64,000 nucleotides of DNA from Theodoxus fluviatilis. Lineage: Eukaryota > Mollusca > Gastropoda > Cycloneritida > Neritidae. The notes beneath the pieces were generated by a model. It worked only from the letters and a program-made list of their open reading frames with translations, did no database searches and was not told the origin of the DNA. Shown here one piece after another: positions 57,001 through 64,000 of this stretch; positions within the stretch are counted from its first letter, which is position 1; each line of letters starts with the position of its first letter. The DNA is taken from NCBI GenBank assembly GCA_034096865.1, contig JAWQFJ010001142.1:260079-324078 (forward strand), written 5' to 3'. Both the position numbers and the translations under genes were made by a program.

Positions 57001-60000
57001 GTAGCATTGACAGAAGCAGTGATAGTAGTAGCAGTGATAGTTGTAGCAGAGATAGTAGTAGCAGCAATAGTAGTAGCAGTGACAGTTGTAGCAGTGATAG
57101 TAGTAGCAGCAATAGTAGTAGCATTGACAGAAGCAGCAATAGTAGTAGCAGTGATAGTAGTAGCATTGACAGAAGCAGCAATAGTAGTAGCAGCAATAGT
57201 AGTAGCATTGACAGAAGCAGTGATAGTAGTAGCAGTGATAGTTGTAGCAGTGATAGTAGTAGCAGCAATAGTAGTAGCATTGACAGAAGCAGCAATAGTA
57301 ATAGCAGTGATAGTAGTAGCAGTGACAGTAGTAGCATTGACAGAAGCAGTGATAGTTGTAGCAGTGATAGTAGTAGCAGTGACAGTAGTAGCATTGACAG
57401 AAGCAGTGATAGTAGTAGCAGTGATAGTAGTAGCAGTGATAGTAGTAGCAGTGATAGTAGTAGCAGCGATAGTAGTAGCAGTGACAGTAGTAGCAGTGAC
57501 AGTAGTAGCAGTGATAGTAGTAGCAGTGACAGTAGTAGCAGTGATAGTAGTAGCAGTGACAGAAGCAGCGATAGTAGTACCAGTGATAGTAGTAGCATTG
57601 ACAGAAGCAGTGACAGTAGTAGCAGTGATAGTAGTAGCAGTGATAGTAGTAGCAGTGATAGTAGTAGCAGCGATAGTAGTAGCAGTGATAGTAGTAGCAG
57701 TGATAGTAGTAGCAGCGATAGTAGTACCAGTGATAGTAGTAGCATTGACAGAAGCAGTGACAGTAGTAGCAGTGACAGTAGTAGCAGTGATAGTAGTAGC
57801 AGTGATAGTAGTAGCAGTGATAGTAGTACCAGTGATAGTAGTACCAGTTACAGTAGTAGCAGTGATAGTAGTAGCAGTTATAGTAGTAGCAGTGATAGTA
57901 GTAGCAGTGATAGTAGTAGCAGTGATAGTAGTACCAGTGATAGTAGTACCAGTTACAGTAGTAGCAGTGATAGTTGTAGCAGTGATAGTAGTAGCAGTGA
58001 TAGTAGTAGCAGTTACAGTAGTAGCAGTGATAGTAGTAGCAGTGATAGTAGTACCAGTGATAGTAGTAGCAGTTACAGTAGTAGCAGTGATAGTAGTAGC
58101 AGCGATAGTAGTAGCTGTGATAGTAGTAGCAGTGATAGTAGTAGCAGTGATAGTAGTAGCAGTTACAGTAGTAGCAATGATAGTAGTAGCAGTGATAGTA
58201 GTAGCAGTGATAGTAGTAGCATTGACAGAAGCAGTGACAGCAGCAGCGATAGTAGTAGCAGCGATAATAGTAGCAGCGATAGTAGTAGCAGTGATAGTAG
58301 TAGCAGTGATAGTAGTAGCATTGATAGTAAAAGCAATGATAGTAGTAGCAGCGTAGTAGTAGCAGTGATAGTTGTATCAGTGATAGTAGTAGCAGTGATA
58401 GTAGTAGCAGTGATAGTAGTAGCAGCGATAGTAGTATCAGTGATAGTAGTAGCAGTGATAGTAGTAGCATTGATAGTAGTAGCAGTGATAGTAGTAGCAG
58501 CGATAGTAGTAGCAGTGATAGTAGTAGCAGTGATAGTAGTAGCAGCGATAATAGTAGCAGCGATAGTAGTAGCAGTGATAGTTGTAGCAGTGATAGTAGT
58601 AGCAGTGATAGTTGTAGCAGTGATAGTAGTAGCAGTGATAGTAGTAGCAGTGATAGTAGTAGCAGTAATAGTAGTAGCAGTGATAGTTGTAGCATCAATA
58701 GTAGTAGCAGTGATACTAATAGCAGCGATAGTAGTAGCAGTGATAGTAGTAGCAGTGATAGTTGTAGCAGTGATAGTAGTAGCAGTGATAGTAGTAGCAG
58801 TGATAGTTGTAGCAGTGATAGTTGTAGCAGTGATAGTAGTAGCAGTAATAGAAGTAACAGTGATAGTAGTACCAGTGATAGTAGTAGCAGTTACAGTAGT
58901 AGCAGTGATAGTAGCAGCAGTGATAGTAGTAGCAGTGATAGTAGTAGCAGTGATAGTAGTAGCATCAATAGTAGTAGCAGTGATACTAATAGCAGCGATA
59001 GTAGTAGCAGTGATAGTAGTAGCATTGACAGAAGCAGTGACAGTAGTAGCAGTTACAGTAGTAGCAGCGAGAGTAGTACCAGTGATAGTAGTAGCAGTGA
59101 TAGTAGTAGCATTGACAGAAGCAGTGATAGTTGTAGCAGTGATAGTAGTAGCAGTGATAGTAGTAGCAGTGACAGTAGTAGCAGTGATAGTAGTAGCAGT
59201 GATAGTAGTAGCAGTGATAGTAGTAGCAGTGATAGTTGTAGCAGTGATAGTAGTAGCAGTGATAGTAGTAGCAGTGATAGTTGTAGCAGTAATAGTAGTA
59301 GCAGTGATAGTAGTAGCAGTGATAGTAGTAGCAGTGATAGTAGTAGCAGCGATAGTTGTAGCAGTGATAGTAGTAGCATTGACAGAAGCAGTGATAGTTG
59401 TAGCAGTGATAGTAGTAGCAGTGATAGTAGTAGCAGTGATAGTAGTAGCAGTGATAGTAGTAGCATTGACAGAAGCAGTGATAGTTGTAGCAGTGATAGT
59501 AGTAGCAGCGATAGTAGTAGCAGTGATAGTAGTAGCATTGACAGAAGCAGTGATAGTTGTAGCAGTGATAGTAGTAGCAGTGATAGTAGTAGCAGTGATA
59601 GTTGTAGCAGTGATAGTAGTAGCAGCGATAGTAGTACCAGTGATAGTAGTAGCAGTGATAGTAGTAGCATTGACAGAAGCAGTGATAGTTGTAGCAGTGA
59701 TAGTAGTAGCAGTGATAGTAGTAGCAGTGACAGTAGTAGCAGTGATAGTAGTAGCAGTGATAGTAGTAGCAGTGATAGTAGTAGCAGTGATAGTTGTAGC
59801 AGTGATAGTAGTAGCAGTGATAGTAGTAGCAGTGATAGTAGTAGCAGTGATAGTAGTAGCAGTGATAGTAGTAGCAGTGATAGTAGTAGTAATAGTAGCA
59901 GCAATAGTAGTAGCAGTGATAGTAGTAGCAGTGATAGTAGTAGCAGTGATAGTAGTAGCAGTGATAGTAGTAGCAGTGATAGTAGTAGCAGTGATAGTAG

Positions 60001-63000
60001 TAGCAGTGATAGTAGTAGCAGTGATAGTTGTAGCAGTAATAGTAGTAGCAGTGACAGTAGTAGCAGTGATAGTTGTAGCATTGACAGAAGCAGTGATAGT
60101 AGTAGCAGTGACAGTAGTAGCATTGACAGAAGCAGTGATAGTTGTAGCCGTGATAGTAGTAGCAGTGATAGTTGTAGCAGTGATAGTTGTAGCAGTGATA
60201 GTTGTAGCAGTAATAGTAGTAGCAGTGATAGTAGTAGCAGTGATAGTAGTAGCAGTGATAGTAGTAGCATTGATAGTAGTAGCAGTGATAGTTGTAGCAG
60301 TAATAGTAGCAGTGATAGTAGTAGCAGTGACAATAGTAGTAGCAGCAATAGTAGTAGCAGTGATAGTAGTAGCAGTGATAGTTGTAGCATTGACAGAAGC
60401 AGTGATAGTAGTAGCAGTGATAGTTGTAGCATTGACAGAAGCAGTGATAGTAGTAGCAGTGATAGTTGTAGCAGAGATAGTAGTAGCAACAATAGTAGTA
60501 GCAGTGACAGTTGTAGCAGTGATAGTAGTAGCAGCAATAGTAGTAGCATTGACAGAAGCAGCAACAGTAGTAGCAGTGATAGTAGTAGCATTGACAGAAG
60601 CAGCAATAGTAGTAGCAGCAATAGTAGTAGCATTGACAGAAGCAGTGATAGTAGTAGCAATGATAGTTGTAGCAGTGATAGTAGTAGCAGCAATAGTAGA
60701 AGCATTGACAGAAGCAGCAATAGTAGTAGCAGTGATAGTAGTAGCAGTTACAGTAGTAGCATTGACAGAAGCAGTGATAGTTGTAGCAGTGATAGTAGTA
60801 GCAGTGACAGTAGTAGCATTGACAGAAGCAGTAATAGTAGTAGCAGTGATAGTAGTAGCAGTGATAGTAGTAGCAGCGATAGTAGTAGCAGTGACAGTAG
60901 TAGCAGTGACAGTAGTAGCAGTGATAGTAGTAGCAGTGACAATAGTAGCAGTGATAGTAGTAGCAGTGACAGAAGCAGCGATAGTAGTACCAGTGATAGT
61001 AGTAGCATTGACAGAAGCAGTGACAGTAGTAGCAGCGATAGTAGTACCAGTGATAGTAGTAGCAGTTACAGTAGTAGCAGTGATAGTAGTAGCAGTGATA
61101 GTAGTAGCAGTGATAGTAGTAGCAGTTACAGTAGTAGCAGTGATAGTAGTAGCAGCGATAATAGTAGCAGCGATAGTAGTAGCAGTGATAGTAGTAGCAG
61201 TGACAGTAGTAGCAGTGATAGTAGTAGCAGTGATAGTTGTAGCAGTGATAGTAGTAGCAGTGATAGTAGTAGCAGTGATAGTAGTAGCAGTGATAGTAGT
61301 AGCAGTGATAGTAAAAGCAATGATAGTAGTAGCAGCGTAGTAGTAGCAGTGATAGTTGTATCAGTGATAGTAGTAGCAGTGATAGTAGTAGCAGTGATAG
61401 TAGTAGAAGCGATAGTAGTAGCAGCGATAGTAGTATCAGTGATAGTAGTAGCAGTGATAGTAGTAGCATTGATAGTAGTAGCAGTGATAGTAGTAGCAGC
61501 GATAGTAGTAGCAGTTATAGTTGTAGCAGTGATAGTAGTAGCAGCGATAATAGTAGCAGCGATAGTAGTAGCAGTGATAGTTGTAGCAGTGATAGTAGTA
61601 GCAGTGATAGTTGTAGCAGTGATAGTAGTAGCAGTGATAGTAGTAGCAGTGATAGTAGTAGTAGTAATAGTAGTAGCAGTGATAGTAGTAGCAGCAATAG
61701 TAGTAGCAGTGATACTAATAGCAGCGATAGTAGTAGCAGTGATAGTAGTAGCAGTGATAGTAGTAGCAGTGATAGTAGTAGCAGTGATAGTAGTAGCAGT
61801 GATAGTAGTAGCAGTGATAGTTGTAGCAGTGATAGTAGTAGCAGTGATAGTAGTAGCAGTGATAGTAGTAGCAGTGATAGTAGTAGCAGTGATAGTAGTA
61901 GCAGTGATAGTAGTAGCAGTGACAGTAGTAGCAGTGATAGTAGTAGCAGTGATAGTAGTAGCATCAATAGTAGTAGCAGTGATACTAATAGCAGCGATAG
62001 TAGTAGCAGCGATAGTCGTAGCAGCAATAGTATTACCAGTGACAGTAGTAGCAGTGATAGTAGTAGCAGTGATAGTAGTAGCAGTGATAGTAGTAGCAGT
62101 GATAGTAGTAGCAGCGATAGTAGTAGCAGTGATAGTAGTAGCAGTGATAGTAGTAGCAGTGATAGTAGTAGCAGTGATAGTAGTAGCAGTGATAGTAGTA
62201 GCAGTGATAGTAGTAGCAGTGATAGTAGTAGCAGTGATAGTAGTAGCAGTGATAGTAGTAGCAGTGATAGTAGTAGCAGTGATAGTAGTAGCAGTGATAG
62301 TAGTAGCAGTGATAGTAGTAGCAGCGATAGTAGTAGCAGTGATAGTAGTAGCAGTGATAGTAGTAGCAGTGATAGTAGTAGCAGTGATAGTAGTAGCAGT
62401 GATAGTAGTAGCAGTGATAGTAGTAGCAGTGATAGTAGCAGCAGTGATAGTAGTAGCAGTGATAGTAGTAGCAGTGATAGTAGTAGCAGTGATAGTAGTA
62501 GCAGTGATAGTAGTAGCAGTGATAGTAGTAGCAGTGATAGTAGTAGCAGTGATAGTAGTAGCAGTGATAGTAGTAGCAGTGATAGTAGTAGCAGTGATAG
62601 TAGTAGCAGTGATAGTAGTAGCAGTGATAGTAGTAGCAGTGATAGTAGTAGCAGTGATAGTAGTAGCAGTGATAGTAGTAGCAGTGATAGTAGTAGCAGT
62701 GATAGTAGTAGCAGTGATAGTAGTAGCAGTGATAGTAGTAGCAGTGATAGTAGTAGCAGTGATAGTAGTAGCAGTGATAGTAGTAGCAGTGATAGTAGTA
62801 GCAGTGATAGTAGTAGCAGTGATAGTAGTAGCAGTGATAGTAGTAGCAGTGATAGTAGTAGCAGTGATAGTAGTAGCAGTGATAGTAGTAGCAGTGATAG
62901 TAGTAGCAGTGATAGTAGTAGCAGTGATAGTAGTAGCAGTGATAGTAGTAGCAGTGACAGTAGTAGCAGTGATAGTAGTAGCAGTGATAGTAGTAGCAGT

Positions 63001-64000
63001 GATAGTAGTAGCAGTGATAGTAGTAGCAGTGATAGTAGTAGCAGTGATAGTAGTAGCAGTGATAGTAGTAGCAGTGATAGTAGTAGCAGTGATAGTAGTA
63101 GCAGTGATAGTAGTAGCAGTGATAGTAGTAGCAGTGATAGTAGTAGCAGTGATAGTAGTAGCAGTGATAGTAGTAGCAGTGATAGTAGTAGCAGTGATAG
63201 TAGTAGCAGTGATAGTAGTAGCAGTGATAGTAGTAGCAGTGATAGTAGTAGCAGTGATAGTAGTAGCAGTGATAGTAGTAGCAGTGATAGTAGTAGCAGT
63301 GATAGTAGTAGCAGTGATAGTAGTAGCAGTGATAGTAGTAGCAGTGATAGTAGTAGCAGTGACAGTAGTAGCAGTGATAGTAGTAGCAGTGATAGTAGTA
63401 GCAGTGATAGTAGTAGCAGCAATAGTAGTAGCAGTGACAGTAGTAGCAGTGATAGTAGTAGCAGTGATAGTAGTAGCAGTGATAGTAGTAGCAGTGACAG
63501 TAGTAGCAGTGATAGTAGTAGCAGTGATAGTAGTAGCAGTGATAGTAGTAGCAGTGACAGTAGTAGCAGTGACAGTAGTAGCAGTGATAGTAGTAGCAGT
63601 GATAGTAGTAGCAGTGATAGTAGTAGCAGTGATAGTAGTAGCAGTGATAGTAGTAGCAGTGATAGTAGTAGCAGTGACAGTAGTAGCAGTGATAGTAGTA
63701 GCAGTGATAGTAGTAGCAGTGATAGTAGTAGCAGTGATAGTAGTAGCAGTGATAGTAGTAGCAGTGATAGTAGTAGCAGTGATAGTAGTAGCAGTGATAG
63801 TAGTAGCAGTGATAGTAGTAGCAGTGATAGTAGTAGCAGTGACAGTAGTAGCAGTGATAGTAGTAGCAGTGATAGTAGTAGCAGTGATAGTAGTAGCAGT
63901 GATAGTAGTAGCAGTGATAGTAGTAGCAGTGATAGTAGTAGCAGTGATAGTAGTAGCAGTGATAGTAGTAGCAGTGATAGTAGTAGCAGTGATAGTAGTA
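54001..64000. repeat. 15-bp satellite array (about 660 copies), continues past the window
   Basis: Monomer agtgatagtagtagc. Variants gttacag (mostly before 55650), gatagttgtagc, attgacagaagc, agcaatag and gtaccag are ordered into a higher-order pattern of 3.0-3.4 kb between about 55.7 and 61.9 kb. From about 62040 the array is almost uniform. 15 is five codons, so frames such as SSSSD or IVVAV stay open for up to 2,400 codons; they are not proteins. Confidence 0.98.

Noticed and set aside
54030..61340. A 2,436-codon plus-strand frame of Ser-Ser-Ser-Ser-Asp and Val/Ala/Ile repeats resembling a serine-aspartate repeat protein
   Set aside because: The 15-bp unit is five codons, so several frames on both strands stay open at once. 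There is no signal peptide, non-repeat domain or splice context, and the peptide type changes when the frame slips.

Overview
The window is animal nuclear DNA carrying one split gene on the minus strand. The gene is an orthologue of the protein kinase CDKL5. Thirteen coding exons can be placed from the start codon at 44608 down to 373, and the 3' end lies beyond the left edge. The nine internal exons of the kinase core (exon 3 at 42859-42893 to exon 10 at 7854-7934) have the same lengths as I recall for human CDKL5: 35, 46, 137, 121, 60, 91, 190 and 81 bp, with matching phases. Exon 11 shares the phase but not the length. The spliced product read here is 668 residues, C-terminally incomplete. 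Organism: a metazoan, probably a mollusc (gastropod-like). This rests on the mix of L2/CR1-like, Penelope-like, LTR and Helentron-like elements and very heavy minisatellite content; it is an inference.

Layout, left to right. 1-1284: end of a dispersed element, exons 14 and 13, and two Penelope-like remnants. 1575-5010: 16-bp array. 5863-7934: exons 12, 11 and 10. 8353-8719: possible solo LTR. 8934-11186: 49-bp array built from the exon 9/intron boundary. 11169-12670: exons 9, 8 and 7, with (ATGG)n. 12798-15256: broken L2/CR1-like retrotransposon with a Helentron-like element inside it. 15369-16214: CAGA-rich and 39-bp repeats. 16245-18033: exons 6, 5 and 4. 18034-42858: a 24.8-kb intron with an 18-bp array, a 44-bp array, a TIR element, a 10.4-kb 28-bp satellite with a 4,228-bp higher-order repeat, an LTR-type insertion inside that satellite, and a 43-bp array. 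42859-44655: exons 3 and 2. 44685-46201: 1.5 kb of strictly alternating purine-pyrimidine 14-mers against the exon 2 acceptor. 46270-49604: short repeats and another Helentron-like copy with a nested Penelope-like insert. 50340-64000: a 60-bp array, an apparently error-rich stretch, a 22-N gap, and a 15-bp array running off the right edge.

About 38 kb of the 64 kb is tandem repeat, and each array has its own monomer. The very long reading frames in these arrays (up to 2,400 codons, often open in several frames) are by-products of repetition and are not annotated as genes. I see no second protein-coding host gene, no tRNA or rRNA gene and no CRISPR array. The most unusual features are the 49-bp array of copied splice junctions in the kinase gene and the Z-DNA-prone tract beside its first coding exon.
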